64,000 nt of DNA, taken from positions 53,620,487 to 53,684,486 of the forward strand of contig CM069433.1 in NCBI GenBank assembly GCA_035610365.1. Reading direction: 5' to 3'. Below the pieces are notes generated by a model. It searched no databases and was not told where the DNA came from. It saw nothing but the letters and a program-made list of their open reading frames with translations. The stretch's first letter is position 1; each line of letters starts with the position of its first letter. The position numbers and the translations under genes were made by a program. Origin of the DNA: Aquatica leii. Its lineage: Eukaryota; Arthropoda; Insecta; Coleoptera; Lampyridae. Below are positions 1 through 11,829 of this stretch, piece by piece.

Positions 1-1640
1 TCCAAAAATAACGCAAAAACTTTTCTTCTCTTTACTTTTAGTTCTTTGTTTACTATCTGTTTTAATATGTATACATTATCTAATGCTCTTCTCCCTTTTC
101 TAAATCCTGCCAGTCTGGTAAGATCTTTTTTCCTCTATTTCTTACTCCAGTCTTTTTTGCAAAATTGTCATATAAATCTTATATCCCACATTTGCCACGC
201 TTATACCTCTATAGTTTTTTACCTCTTTTCTGTCTTCTCCTTTGTAAACTGGGCATATACAATTTTCTTTATTCTTTTTTTCGTTTATTCTTCTGTATAT
301 TTCCATTGTTCTCTTTGCGTCCCATCCGTTCCTTCTGCTTTTCCTTTTTTTATTTTTAATCTTTCTTCTATTTCTCCTTTCTGTATATCCGTTCTGTTCC
401 TTCCTTTTGTTATCCTTTCTGTTACAAATTTACCCTTCCTCTCTTCTTCTCTTCTAAGACTTTTACGCAATATTCTCTTCATTTTTTCATATCAATTTGT
501 ATCCCTCTTTTTTTCTAATTTCTTTCCTTATTCAAAAAGCTCCATATGCCTCCTTTATTTCTTAACATATTTATTTAACCCTCTAATTCTTTACTGTATT
601 CTTTTTTTTTTCTTTTCTATATTGTGATTTTAATCTTTTATTTTCTTTTTCTACCACCTCTTTTCTCTACAGTATTTTATGTTTTTTTTACTCTTTCCTT
701 TACTCCTTCCTCCTCTAATTTTTTCCTATAAATCTCAATATTTTATCTGTTTATATCTTTTTCTTTCCCCAAGCTGTGTTTGAATTTTTTTCCAACTTGT
801 TAGCCTTGTTTATAATGGTTGATAGTCTGAATCAACCTTTTCCTCTATTTTAAATTTTTTTATTTCCTTCAAAACTTCTCTAGTAACCATTACATAATCT
901 GTTATAGATTCTCCCCTTTCACCTATATATGTATATTCTCCTCTATTAGCTTCCTCCATATATCCGTTGAGTACAGTCTACCCATTCTCCTCACACAACT
1001 CCAATAACTCTCTACATTGTATGTCTTATCTAACGTTATTCCTTTTATTTCCTCCCCATTCACTATCATACCCACACCTTCTCCAAAATTCGCGGTTAAA
1101 TTTCCACCTATTATTAACTTTCTTCTCTGCTCTTCAATTAGTAGCTGTTTCAAGTTCCTTATTGTATGTTTTATTTCTTGACCGTTATTACTCTTGCTTT
1201 TTATTCTTTTCTTTTTCTACCACCCATTTTTCTCCCGATATTGTACCCCATTGCGCTCTTCCTTTTTTCTTTTCTTGTCACGAACTGTACCTTCCATTTC
1301 TATCCTTCTGGTAAAGTTACTTTTCATCTTTCCTTTTTTTCTCTTCCAGCCATATTTCAACTTAACCTACAATGTCAAACCTTTCTATATGCCCCCATTT
1401 TTCATCGTTTGTCCCCTTTATTTCTAGTTTTTTGGCTTCCTTCTCTCTAATTTTTTTTACGTTCAGTGCGTTTCTTTACCATCAACCTATAATTTCATAA
1501 ACCCTATTTTTGTTTTTTTCCTTCTTCCTTTAGTTTTCTTCCTTCTATTCTTATATTTTTTGTACTTCTCTTTCCACTGCGGTCATATCTTCATTTATAA
1601 ATATCCTTGTTCCCCTTAGCCTTCCTTTTTTCTATAAAAT
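1..1640 (-). pseudogene. Non-LTR retrotransposon fragment, endonuclease region (runs off left edge)
   Basis: The whole block is pyrimidine-rich on + and therefore purine-rich and Lys/Glu/Arg-rich when read on the minus strand. At 1153-923 the minus frame gives an apurinic-type endonuclease segment with RKLIIGGNLTANFGE, matching the GGDFNAR motif of non-LTR endonucleases (D replaced by L). Further down (about 920-800) minus reading gives GERGESITDYVMVTREV and then VDSDYQPL, the position of the family's SDH motif with H changed to Y. Below 800 the frame is a charged linker with stops. The reverse transcriptase (RT) would lie left of base 1. Frameshifts and stops make it a dead copy. Composition resembles the fragments at 16.25-16.8 kb and 37.0-37.4 kb, so one family is plausible but not shown. 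Confidence 0.7.
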
Positions 1641-1769
1641 GTTAGTAAAAATGTAATGCAAGAGAAAGCTTTAATAAAATACAAAATTGTTTTTAGAAAA
1701 GATTATTTTAAGTTAGAATAAAATCGAAGAATTTTAAATAAACAAGCAAAAATATAATTAGAAACTTCT

Positions 1770-2765
1770 AAGCAGTTAGATAATTAATTTGTAAATTGTT
1801 ACAGAAGTGGAAACGTTAACAAGCTGATTTTATAATCGCGTAAATAAGTTTTGAACATACCACTGGCTAAAACCACAACATATAACATTGTAAAGTAAAC
1901 AATGCTAATGCAAATGTGAAAATTTCACCAGAGTGAACCACTAAACGGCCGTTTCGCCTCTTTGGTACTGCTCAACAGTGGCAAAACACTTCCACAAATG
2001 CATTTACAGACCTATAGCTTTGCATTAATAAACGATGTAAGATAAACAAAATATAGTCGCAGAGTTATCTCATGTGCAAATTTATTATGCAAATATAGTA
2101 ATTTGTAAATTGTTATTGTGGTGGAAACGTTCACAAGCTAATTTTATATCTACGTTTCTGTGTAAAAATTAAATGATCGTTGTTTTAAAATGTTTAGTAT
2201 TGCAATTTAATTCTAACTTCTACTTCTTCAACGTTGAGTTGGATATATTAGCAGCTTAAGTGGTTTTTGAACTGCAAAGTAAAGAGAGGTTAAAAGTCGC
2301 ACACATCAAAATAAATGTTGTAGTTTTTGGTATTATTCTATGAGCTACCGAAAAATAACATCACAGGTATTACAAGCAATAAACGTAGACGCCATTTCAA
2401 TAAAATTTGGCAAAAGAGGTTATTTGCATCGTAGGGTTTATTGATTGATTTATTGATTTGTTAACATGTTGTTTTTGCAAGAACAACAAGTTTTCATTGT
2501 TTAAAAATATTTTTTTAGTTTATATACACAATTGCAAACAAATTTTGTTAGAAATATCTAGATGTTGCAGTGTCTAACAACAATACTGTTGAAAGATTTA
2601 AATTGTTAGCTTACGTTGTAGTTTTAGACCGCGGTATATTAAAAATTTATTTGAATTACGCAGGTATAAAATCATCCTGACAACGTTTCCACTTCTATAG
2701 CAATTTACAAATCACTATCTGTACGTAGTAAATTCACACTATGAGATGGATCTGCCATGATATTT
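1770..2765. repeat. Dispersed repeat with direct and inverted internal copies
   Basis: A segment near 1783-1850 (TTTGTAAATTGTTACAGAAG, then GTGGAAACGTTAACAAGC) recurs directly at 2096-2160 and inverted at 2632-2720, giving a TIR-like arrangement about 0.94 kb across. A second segment at 1886-1965 (GAGTGAACCACTAAACGGCC) is found inverted at 46490-46580 and 46795-46885, with the same flanking order at 46.5-46.7 kb. No coding frame is seen. It is a multi-copy, probably non-autonomous element; the class is unknown. Confidence 0.6.
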
Positions 2766-5700
2766 GGTTTATGTTAGATAATATCTTGTTAACCAAAACA
2801 AATACAAATTTCGGATGTAAAATCAATTTTAATGTTTATGATGTTATAATTGTTTATCACAAAATAAATTTGTTTTCGTTTAAAAAGTGGTTTTATTATT
2901 TATAGCAAATATAACATGCGTTTATATAATATTGTTTTTATGTTTTTACTGTACGTTTTAATTACTTATTTTTTAAATGATGTTGTTACAAGCTTTTGGT
3001 ATTACGAACCTGCACGGCCAACTCGCAATAGTCGGAGAGAGGGGAGGTCCACACTAAATATAGAAAAGATGTTGCAGGGCGCCAGAGCTTATCCCCAAAG
3101 TAATTCTCTGTCTTGCTCAGGACAGTACGGTATAAACCTTGTAACACTATGTTAAGTTCGTAATTCCTCTACTCAGCTGTTCGAGTAGTCAAAAGTAAGT
3201 AAAAGTTAACGATAATCACAGGAACAGGAAAGATAAAAAGAAAGATTACCAAGTATAATCGATTTAATAGTTTAACGTTGGATATTAGTCGAAGATATGA
3301 GATTTACTCTTAGCAGGTAGAATTAATACCTATCACAGTTTGCATTAATAATTATGAGAAACTTTGATTAAAGAGTACATAAAATTTTCTAGATTATATC
3401 ACAATTCTCCTACATAAATGCCTGTAGTATCGGCAACACACATCACAGAAAAAGATTATATTGAATAGAACAGCATACAAAGTCACCGAATAACTAAATT
3501 TCCCTCACAGCATGCGATACAAGTATGACATGATTAAAATTACCTTATTGGTATATAAGCAATAACGCAGTGACAATCATTAACATTTAAATATAATTCT
3601 GTGCACAACTTTGGTGATCTCGATATAAAAAAGCAAATAAATAACTCACCTAATAAAGTTTCCACTTACACGTCGAAAACGTTTTCTCGTCAGTGGCCTG
3701 TAATCAATTGTGAAACACAAATCGGATCATAATCGAGTTCACACAGAACAAAAGCTACAAAAGATAGTATTAGTAAATAATTAAATGGCATATAAAACCC
3801 GTTGTATCGTGTACTGTAAGAAATAGTCTTTAACACAAGTGACTGATAACACATTCGATTTCTTCATTAATCATATCATTGAACCCCAAGATATAGAACG
3901 ATGTAAGTAACAATTCAAGACAGGTGGCTGAAACACATTCGACTTCAAATTTTCAAATCAACATCCCCGACACAACGTGCGACTGGACCCCGATGTTGTT
4001 TAAGTAGCAAGCCCTCACGACAGCTGATCGGCTCGGTAGATTTATTCTTAATAGTAGTTATACATCCCAATTGTTGATTTAATTCCAAAATGGTAGACAA
4101 CGTGGTCGGAACCGGCCCGTGCCGAACTAATCGTAAAACCTTCTACGTCGATTTATAAATTTATGTTCATCACACGTGATGTTCTTAAAAATTTAAGAAT
4201 CAATTCGAAAACTTCGACACCGGACCGTTACTGTGGTTTACACGAATCGAATGACAGTCACGAGAAAGGATCGGTAGGGGGCGTCCCAACCATAAACTAA
4301 TTTCAAGTCAAAAATACATAGGCGTACCTACTGAAAATTTCGTCCGTAACAACACAAGCGTACGTAAAGAAAATCCGACCGTAACAATGTGTTATTTTAG
4401 TGCCAAAACTACGACTACGATAAATACACGGTATAGTGTTCAGAATATCAACTACAAATTGTCAAGTATTTTTATTTGTTATACAGTAAAATTATTGTAA
4501 AACGCTGAAATAATGTTTTAAATGTCAAAATATTAGTTAAAAAATATATTTGTGAATTAGAAAAAATTCTGTGTGAAAAGTGTCAAAAATTATTTCCTAT
4601 AACTCGTTGTACACAAAACAAAATTACAGTAAGTAAATAAAAGCATTAATTTTTAACTTAAGTTAAAACAATTATTTTACATTGTAATAATTTTTACAAA
4701 ACGAGTTTAAATCATTTTTAATCAAGCAAAAAGGTATATTCTTTTAACTAAAGCAATAATTAATAAATAAATTAAATCTAAAAAATTATCAATCTTGAAC
4801 TACGCTGCGCAATTAACCAATGTAAATACTTATAAATATGCATTTATTATTAAAAAAATAACAGGTATTTTGTAAAATATATTTTCCCTTTTGTTCAAAC
4901 GTTTAAAATGCTTATCAAGAAAGTTTAAAATAATTTGATAACGTGTTGTCAGTTTACTTTTGATTAAAGAATTTAATTGTTTGTTTAAAATTTTACAGTC
5001 GTATATTAACAGTAAATGAAATAAATTTAATATTTACATCATCTAATTATACTTTGATTTATTGTTCAAGTAAATATCTTAAAAATTAAAATTTTGTTTG
5101 GATTTATTTATTGTTATGAATTGCTATTTCTAAATAAATGCGTTTTTAAAATAAAACGTTTGTATGTTTTATGCAAATTTTGTATGAACGTTTAGTTTAA
5201 CTTCTCTATTGATGAATGAGTGAATTAAATTGAGCAGTAACGTTAAACAAAACTGTAAAAGTTAATGTAAAAATTGTAATAAAAATAAAATAAATTTTAT
5301 GTTTAAAACAATACAACAAAATTAAAATAAACAGTTACTAAATTATTAAAAAATGTGGTTTTAAAATAATTTTAAGTGTAATAAACAAACTTAAAACAAG
5401 AACAATAAATTGTAAATGTAAACTTATTATTTTTTTATCTATATTCGTTAAGTATCTAGTATATACATATATCACACTTTACAAATCGCCTACGCTATGT
5501 CGGTTTTAAGTCTCTTGCAATTTAAGTAAAGTTTTAAGGTATTTTACTGGTTGTAATAAATGTTTCTAAGAAAATAACGTTTATTTTTAAAATCGAGGTA
5601 TTTTTATTGCTATAGTAGGTATAATTATGAAACTTGAAAATGTAAAAAAATATAAAATTGTTTTAACAATAAAAAAATCTTAATTTATCAACAAAAATAA

Positions 5701-6630
5701 ATAAATAAGTATTGCAGCAAAAAAAATTTTAAAATGTTTTATAATGGAACTAATCAATTGTGTTAGTTTTTTATTTATAAAAATATTATTTTGTTTACTA
5801 CTATCATTACAACTTTTGTTTGTACAAACGAATATGCACTAAATAAACTATTATTAAATGCTTTCTAGGTATTCACATATATACAAAACCAAACTTATTT
5901 ATTCTGAATATTTGTTTGTGAAGTAAATACACGTATTTTAAAAATTAAAACAATACAAAATATATAGTGAATATAAGTCAATATTTAAACATTTACATAA
6001 ATTTGAAGTTTTATTTATATAAATGTTAAAGTATATATTATTAATTTTATATTCTACCTTTTATGTTTGTGACAACATTGTGTATTTTGTTAGTAAATAA
6101 AACAAAATACGATTTAAACTGTATAAACAATTTTACTAAGCAGTAAATTTGTTTACATAAAATAAATATATCTTTTAAGTTATGTATTTTATTAATTTTA
6201 ACAATCAAAGTTAAACAGAAATATTTCTATGTTTTAACAAAGTACAATAAATTATAGACATGTCAACTAAATATTTTGTTACTCGTACATTTTCTAAATA
6301 TAAGTTGATAACTTTAGTAAGAATGCAATAAATAAATAAATGTATTGTTGGCAATAAATTCATTTTTTGAATTTTAATTTTAATGACGTGTTTTTGGGAT
6401 CTAGCTAAAAATATATTAATAGAAAGATTAAATTTAGTAAGAAATCAAAAAATATAGAATGTTTGGCACACTTAACTATAAAACATTTGTGTCTTTCATT
6501 TTATGTAATTTAACACATTGTGCAAAAATAGAAAAAATATTGTTAGAATGGTTTATGAGTTTGTGTTCAATATATTATTTTATTTTTGTTTAAATAATAT
6601 ACAATTTAAACTTATTAATTTATTTGACAA
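2765..6630. other. No gene recognised; AT-rich, with a GC-richer patch at 3.0-4.4 kb
   Basis: I see no recognisable coding sequence. Between 3005 and 3165, and again around 3960-4320, the sequence is less AT-rich than its surroundings. The minus strand at 3088-3069 reads CTCTGGCGCCCTGCAACATC, which resembles an LTR-retroelement primer-binding site (TGGCGCC). No flanking LTR could be delimited, so this is only a hint of an LTR-element remnant. From 4450 to 6630 the sequence is very AT-rich. It would be intron of the gene at 6664-6969 if that gene continues leftwards. Confidence 0.3.
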
Positions 6631-6663
6631 TTTAAGTTACACATTAAAATACACAAAACTTAC

Positions 6664-6969
6664 CTTTAAATTGTGGTAGAACAGCACCACTCCCAGCATA
6701 ACTATTGTAAACCATATAAATAACGAAAACGCTGTTACTTGCCATATTCGAAGCACACTAAGGGTATAACTAACAACTACAGCAGCGGCATGGCAAAAAA
6801 GAACAGGTAAAAAACATCTTTCTAGAAGATCCCATGGAACATCTTGTTGTACTTGAGGAATGGGGGCTAAAGCTGTGACGGAAGACCGCCTTCGAGTGGC
6901 TGCAGATTTCACTAAACCCAAAGAAACCGGCTTCTTAAGAGAAGCTCGTCTTTTAAATGGTCCACTCAT
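6664..6969 (-). CDS. Probable first coding exon of an unidentified host membrane protein
   Basis: The frame opens with ATG at 6969 and runs 102 codons to AAG at 6664, immediately followed on the minus strand by GTAAGT (6663-6658), a perfect splice donor; the intron would be phase 0. Base composition is clearly richer in G+C than the flanks, unlike the shadow frames nearby. Residues 1-45 are basic and Ser/Thr-rich (RRRSS at 27-31), without a signal peptide. Residues about 52-73 and 76-98 are two hydrophobic segments consistent with membrane spans joined by a very short turn. No acceptor-side exon was recognised in the remaining 6.6 kb to the left, so the next exon probably lies outside the window. 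I do not recognise the family. It could alternatively be a retained exon of a dead gene. Confidence 0.6.
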
Positions 6970-7080
6970 ATTTGCCTACAAGTTGCTTCTAATAAAACAC
7001 TTGCAGTACTGAACTCTGATAGTCCCGGTAGGAATGCCAAATAGTTCTACTTTTGGCGGCTGGGGTTTATTTTAGATCAT
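6970..7080 (-). promoter_or_regulatory. Presumed 5' UTR and promoter-proximal region of the 6664-6969 exon
   Basis: Upstream of the ATG the minus strand contains TTCAGT around 7010, a match to the arthropod initiator (TCAGT). The next about 60 bases remain richer in G+C than the surroundings before AT-rich sequence resumes near 7080. No TATA box at a convincing distance was found. The assignment is inferred from position only. Confidence 0.25.
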
Positions 7081-8340
7081 TGCACAGTATACGATACGCA
7101 AACACTTCTTTATTTATTATTTGCAATTTTTTTATTTTTATGTATATTGTTATTAATACAAAACGCAATAAACTAGCTATTCTTTAAATTATAATAGAGT
7201 TACTTTAATAACTATTTTTACTCACATTAATAAGGTTAAATGTAAATTTCATTGGCGTTTACAAAAATAACTGACAAATAGTAGCAGCTGTGTAAGCAGT
7301 TAATTTTATAATATTTCCAAGATTGCGCATAATAAAAATATCTACATGACTTTAAATTTTCTAAGGTAAAACTAATAAATTTTAGTATTACATAAGTATA
7401 ATTTACAAAAAGATCTATTTAAAAAATTACAAATTTGTTTAAACTAAAATATTATTTAGATTCAATCAATTAATATATTACAAATTCGAATTCGCACAAC
7501 TATATATTTTTTAAATATTCAATTTTACATTTTTAAATAAACTTTTTAATAAAATCTTTGTTCGTTAATTATAAACTGTGTTAACGTGCCGAGTATTATG
7601 TTCTAAAGGTATTTATAACTAGGTTAGTATTCAAATTGTGTTAGCTATATTTACAGCAGACTTGCAGCAAATTTATTTTTATTTGAAAAACCAAAGATTA
7701 ATTATTTTTTAGGTTTAAACAACAATTTATTTTGATTAACATTACGTAATTTAAAAAAAATTAGTGTTTAAAAATTTAATTAACTTAATTTAATTTACTC
7801 TCAGAATTAATACCAAAAGTTTGTATTTTTATTACAATTGTATAGATGTCATTGCAACTTTAAATGACTATGACGTGAGTTAAATTTATTAAAATCACAA
7901 TTTAAATACACTACCGATTTATAGATTTAGTTGTTATGAATTTATTGGCATTGAGTTATACGACTAGTTATTAAAAATAAACTTAACATTAAAAACAAAA
8001 ACAAAAATTCACATACATTTTAAAAATATACGTATATAAAACTTTTTATAAACACTACTGTTAATTATAAGAAAAACGAGATTCAATTTATAGAAATAGA
8101 AATTAAGTATGACTTGAATTATACACAGTACATAGAAAAAATGTAAGTACAATACAATCTATTCTTTTAGTTTTATTGTGAAACAACATTTTATTTTTAG
8201 TTTACATACTTACGAATTTTGTGAAAAATTGTTTTATTGGTTTAATTGGTATAATTTAACGTAAATTATTTCAATTACTAAAAAAATAGAAATAAAAATA
8301 TAAACAAACGTAATAAAAATACGAAATATAATTGAAGAGT
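7081..8340. other. AT-rich intergenic stretch, nothing recognised
   Basis: There is no coding frame with recognisable content, no repeat shared with other parts of the window that I could see, and no structured RNA. Confidence 0.4.
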
Positions 8341-8351
8341 TCGGTGCAATA

Positions 8352-8545
8352 ACCAAGCAGCTCCATTTTTAAGAAATTGTGGGAAATTGCAAAAAACCTT
8401 TCCGGAATTTCACAAATGTTATTTTATGGTTCATAGTTTTTCCACATCAAAAGCATCCACGAATAGATGGTATTAAGTATTTTTTTAAAACAATTTCAGT
8501 ACTTGGTTTACAAAAATTAAAATTTAAAAAAATGGAGCTGCTTGT
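8352..8545. mobile_element. Small MITE-like element with about 19-bp terminal inverted repeats
   Basis: The left end reads ACCAAGCAGCTCCATTTTT (8352-8370). The reverse complement of 8526-8545 reads AACAAGCAGCTCCATTTTTT, so the ends are inverted copies about 194 bp apart. The interior is AT-rich and a short open frame across it has no recognisable content. No clear target duplication was seen. The superfamily is not assigned. Confidence 0.55.
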
Positions 8546-8644
8546 TTTTTTGCTTAACATGAACAAAAAGGTTTTTGTAAAGTTTACAAAAAATGAATTA
8601 AGTTATAGAACTTAAAACTACAAATAAAAATTCAATTAATATTC

Positions 8645-8890
8645 TGCTTTAGTTATTCATCTTCATCATCTGTCTCTGATGTCGAACATTTTTCGATTTC
8701 TTTAAGCACAACTTGTTGGTATTACCACGCAGTTTCGCCAACATACTGTCTGGCCAATTCCGTGATATTTAATTGTTTTTTTTGTTTTAAAAATAATAGG
8801 GCATTATAAACTTTGTCTTCTAGTGTTGCAAAAATCGTTGCACAAAATTTCTTTAAAAGAACAAAATGTTCAGACAGTAAACCACTTGCT
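8645..8890 (-). pseudogene. Unidentified coding remnant with an acidic C-terminus
   Basis: Read on the minus strand from about 8890, the sequence gives a continuous about 77-residue stretch with one internal stop, including EHFVLLKKFCATIFATLEDK and later LARQYVGETAW, ending in the acidic tail ETDDEDE followed by TAA at about 8655. The stretch looks like real former coding sequence because it is interrupted only once and ends at a stop after a typical acidic tail. The family is not recognised; a TE-encoded protein is likely from the context. Confidence 0.35.
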
Positions 8891-9177
8891 TACTCTGAGC
8901 ACATAACAGTTTATTTATGTTGATCACTAAATTCAATAATTATATATTTAGATATGTAGAATTTTTGACCAAACCAAACCAAAATATAAATGAAAATCAT
9001 ATTTTGTGTAAGAGTTTTGACAATAAACTTGTATTTTTAATCTTGCGACTCCATTCTCTGACAAATAGGTTTTTTCTCCTTATTTTTTTCTTTTTTGATT
9101 AGAGCAAAAGGTGTGTCACAGTGCAAAAAACTGATGTTCTGAATAACAATGTTTTATTATCAAGAATTTTTTTTAAT

Positions 9178-9860
9178 AGAAGAGGGTGACAAAAAACCTA
9201 CTACTAATGAGTTTTTAGGCGACGTTTTGTGGACTAATATGTCCACTTCCTCAGGTCATTGTATTTAATAAAAAACACAACATACTAATCTTAGACGTGG
9301 AACCTAAATACAGTAAAATATTATTGTCTGAGATTTTGATCACTAGATATGACAACAATGTAATTTAATAGAAATACTAATATCCTTAGTACTGTATACA
9401 ATAGTCTTATCAATAAAATCACTACTTTAAGTTATCACCACCTTACTTTTCAGTGCCAACATTTTTAAATAATTGGTTTGTGGTCTTTGTGATGTTTGTA
9501 AGTTGCTGTAACTATTGTTTGTTTTGAGTGATTTACATATTTAATGTTTTTTGTTATTTATTACATTATAGTGTTGACTTTGTTTTTGGTGAATCATCTT
9601 TACTTGTTTTTAAATTTTTAAAGTATGTTTTTGGTTTTTTATATCCGACTAGTTTTAGTTACTCTGAAATATCAAAATAAATTTTTATAATTTTATATTA
9701 GTTTAAATACTAGTTCTAATTACCTGTTTGTATTTATGCTTGTTTTAATTATGTTGTATTTTTTATTAAATAAAATGGCTTAAAAAAGTGGACACATTAG
9801 TTCACGAAACGTCGCCTAAAAACACACTAAGTATTGTTTTCGATCGCCCTCTTTTTCTAG
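9178..9860. mobile_element. Penelope-like element remnant with inverted ends
   Basis: The left end (about 9178-9310) and the reverse complement of the right end (about 9740-9860) match over roughly 120 bp, sharing TTTTTAGGCGACGTTT, a hairpin with GTGGAC/GTCCAC arms, and ATTTAATAAAAAA. The hairpin region resembles the end motif of the complete PLE at 29.7-32.4 kb: a CTGAGGA box, a stem-loop, then AAACGTCGCC. The roughly 450-bp interior is T-rich and codes for nothing recognisable. This is best read as an internally deleted PLE with an inverted partial end copy, a configuration known for PLEs. Assignment rests on the motif and inverted ends. Confidence 0.5.
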
Positions 9861-9945
9861 AAGCATTAACCACTTTTCCTGTTACACATCCTAAGAGGTT
9901 TATTATTATATTATTAATGCTTTATTATCTTATCTCAGTGCTTTA

Positions 9946-10164
9946 TTATCTTAAATCTACCTTGTAACAGTACAGTTTGCCAAAAATAAACAAAAATTCT
10001 TGTAAAACGTATAGCGTTGTTACCTTTGGTTCCATGTGGTTCTTTATTAAATTATGTAAGCAACTTATTACCTCATTTGCTGACTTTGGACCTATTTCCT
10101 TGTCAAATACATAAAGTAGCTCTTTGAAGCACTGCTTCCATTTATGCAAAAAAGATAAAACCAT
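9946..10164 (-). pseudogene. Unidentified coding remnant, possibly from a mobile element
   Basis: An open minus frame of 72 codons contains KEIGPKSANEVISCLHNLIK, which vaguely resembles a motif of a TE-type protein family expanded in insects. The diagnostic residues downstream are not visible. It is flanked by PLE remnants. It may equally be a chance frame. Confidence 0.2.
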
Positions 10165-10294
10165 AACGAGCCCTTGCAGAAAACGTCACCAGAAGGAATA
10201 TGAGCAGAAGCATGTTTTGTTCAAAATCAAAAAAATTTATTAAGTGCTGTGTATTATTTACGTTTAAACGTTTTGCGTCTATAAACGTGTTCCA

Positions 10295-10460
10295 TATCAA
10301 ATCTTAAGCTTTCGCGGTTGTTATGTTTATTATTATAAGAGACTTTTGGCTTAGACCGCGTCGTAGTTAAACACCCAGACTAAGACCAAGCTTAAGTCTG
10401 GATGTTTAACTAAGACGCGGTCTTAGCCGAAAGTCGCTTATAATCATAAACGTGTTCCAT
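10295..10460. repeat. Near-palindrome made of two inverted PLE end fragments
   Basis: The left arm (about 10325-10383) and right arm (10391-10451) are inverted copies with an axis near 10387. Both carry the TTAGACCGCGTC-type segment found in the PLE ends at 48.70-48.80 kb and 59.30-59.40 kb. The 15-bp word ATAAACGTGTTCCAT occurs at 10281-10295 and again at 10446-10460, directly repeated around the structure. The transcript would fold into a long hairpin. Confidence 0.6.
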
Positions 10461-11820
10461 GCTGCAGAATTAACTTTGCGCAATATGTTTAGCATAATCA
10501 GGCGCCTACACTCGGTTGTTCCCAGCATTCTTTGAAAATTGTATTGGAATACTTGTTATTACTGAATATTTATATTAATTTAGTAAATTTCTATTGTAAG
10601 ATTTACTTATAATATTATTATTTAACGAACAAACTCAATGCGCATTAATTCGTCAAACTGCTCTACACGAATAAACACGCAACCAGTTAAATTTGTGTGC
10701 ACAGCAAGCACAAAATCTCAAAACGTGTTACGCATCAAAAAAGTTGAAGAAAATATATTTTGATGTCTTTTCACCGCTTAATTTTTGAAATTATAATAAA
10801 ACCTTTCAAATAAAAAAGATTGTAAATTATTATAATTTTTTATTTTTTTTAACAACTCATGTATTTTGAATATCCCCTAAATAAGACCATTACGGAAATA
10901 ATCCCAACTTTTTATTTAAGCATGATCACTACGCTCCGTGGTGGTAATCTTAGAAGCGCGAAAATATTTTTCAGCTATTTTTAAACGCCACTTTTCTAAT
11001 AAAACTTTTTTTCTTAAACTTTTGTGCCGATTGGTTTCTAAAATATTGCCGGCGGTCGTTCCTAGTTGCCCGACCGGTACATTATAAACGTTTAAAGTAT
11101 GTATTGTAATAAATAAATAACTGTTGTATTGATTATCTTGCAACTCTAATAATTACTCTAAAAACGGACAGATCATTTAAAGTTTTTGACTTTTAAAAGA
11201 AATGATTTTTTGGTAACGTTTATTACAGTCTCTCGCCAAATATGACACGTGTTATGATTAATACAGTTCAACCGATTAAACAAAAGCTCTGAGGAAGCGT
11301 AACGGAAGTCGCTGTTTTTTGACAGGTACATTCCACACAAAACGTATCAGCGCGGCAAATTTAAATTTAATTTGTGGGATGTTTCAAAATTTTGTGAACA
11401 AATTTATTCCTATTTAATAAATAAAATGTAGAAAATTAATAAAAATAAAAAACTTGTACGTAGGCACTAATTATTGAAATCCAAATCAGGTGAATTTGAA
11501 AACTAAGCATTGTCTACAAAAAATAACACATTTTATAGTTATCTACTTTATTTAAAGTTTTATAAGAATTTAATATTGCATAAATAGAAATATTTTTAAC
11601 AAAACAAGAAAAACCTTAATTATTGCAAAAACTTTGAATACAGAAGTGAAAGAACTTCTTAAAAAATATAATAAGAACCGTCAACATATTCTGATCACAA
11701 CTAAAACCTTAAGAACAAATAATAAAGTAAGCAAAGTATCTCATATTCGACTATAAAAGTCGTCACGTATAAATTATAATGATTATTGTGAATAAGAAAA
11801 ATAAATTGATATTTAAATAA
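10461..11820. other. AT-rich stretch with no recognised gene
   Basis: A 75-codon minus frame at 11143-10916 ends in a basic region but matches nothing I recognise. Around 11220-11300 there is a weak match to the inverted sequence near 13560-13630, which may be a decayed terminus of the DDE transposon between them. That similarity is too weak to call. Confidence 0.3.
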
Positions 11821-11829
11821 ATCACTAAA

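Noticed and set aside
46-627. 193-codon + strand frame, Phe/Leu/Ser-rich
   Set aside because: It is the complement of the purine-rich non-LTR minus strand; composition alone keeps it open.
3069-3088. LTR retroelement primer-binding site on minus
   Set aside because: The TGGCGCC word is suggestive, but no LTR ends, gag frame or second LTR were found, so it is only mentioned in the region note.
8379-8615. 78-codon + frame
   Set aside because: It spans the MITE from end to end and has low-complexity Lys/Phe content; no sign of a gene.
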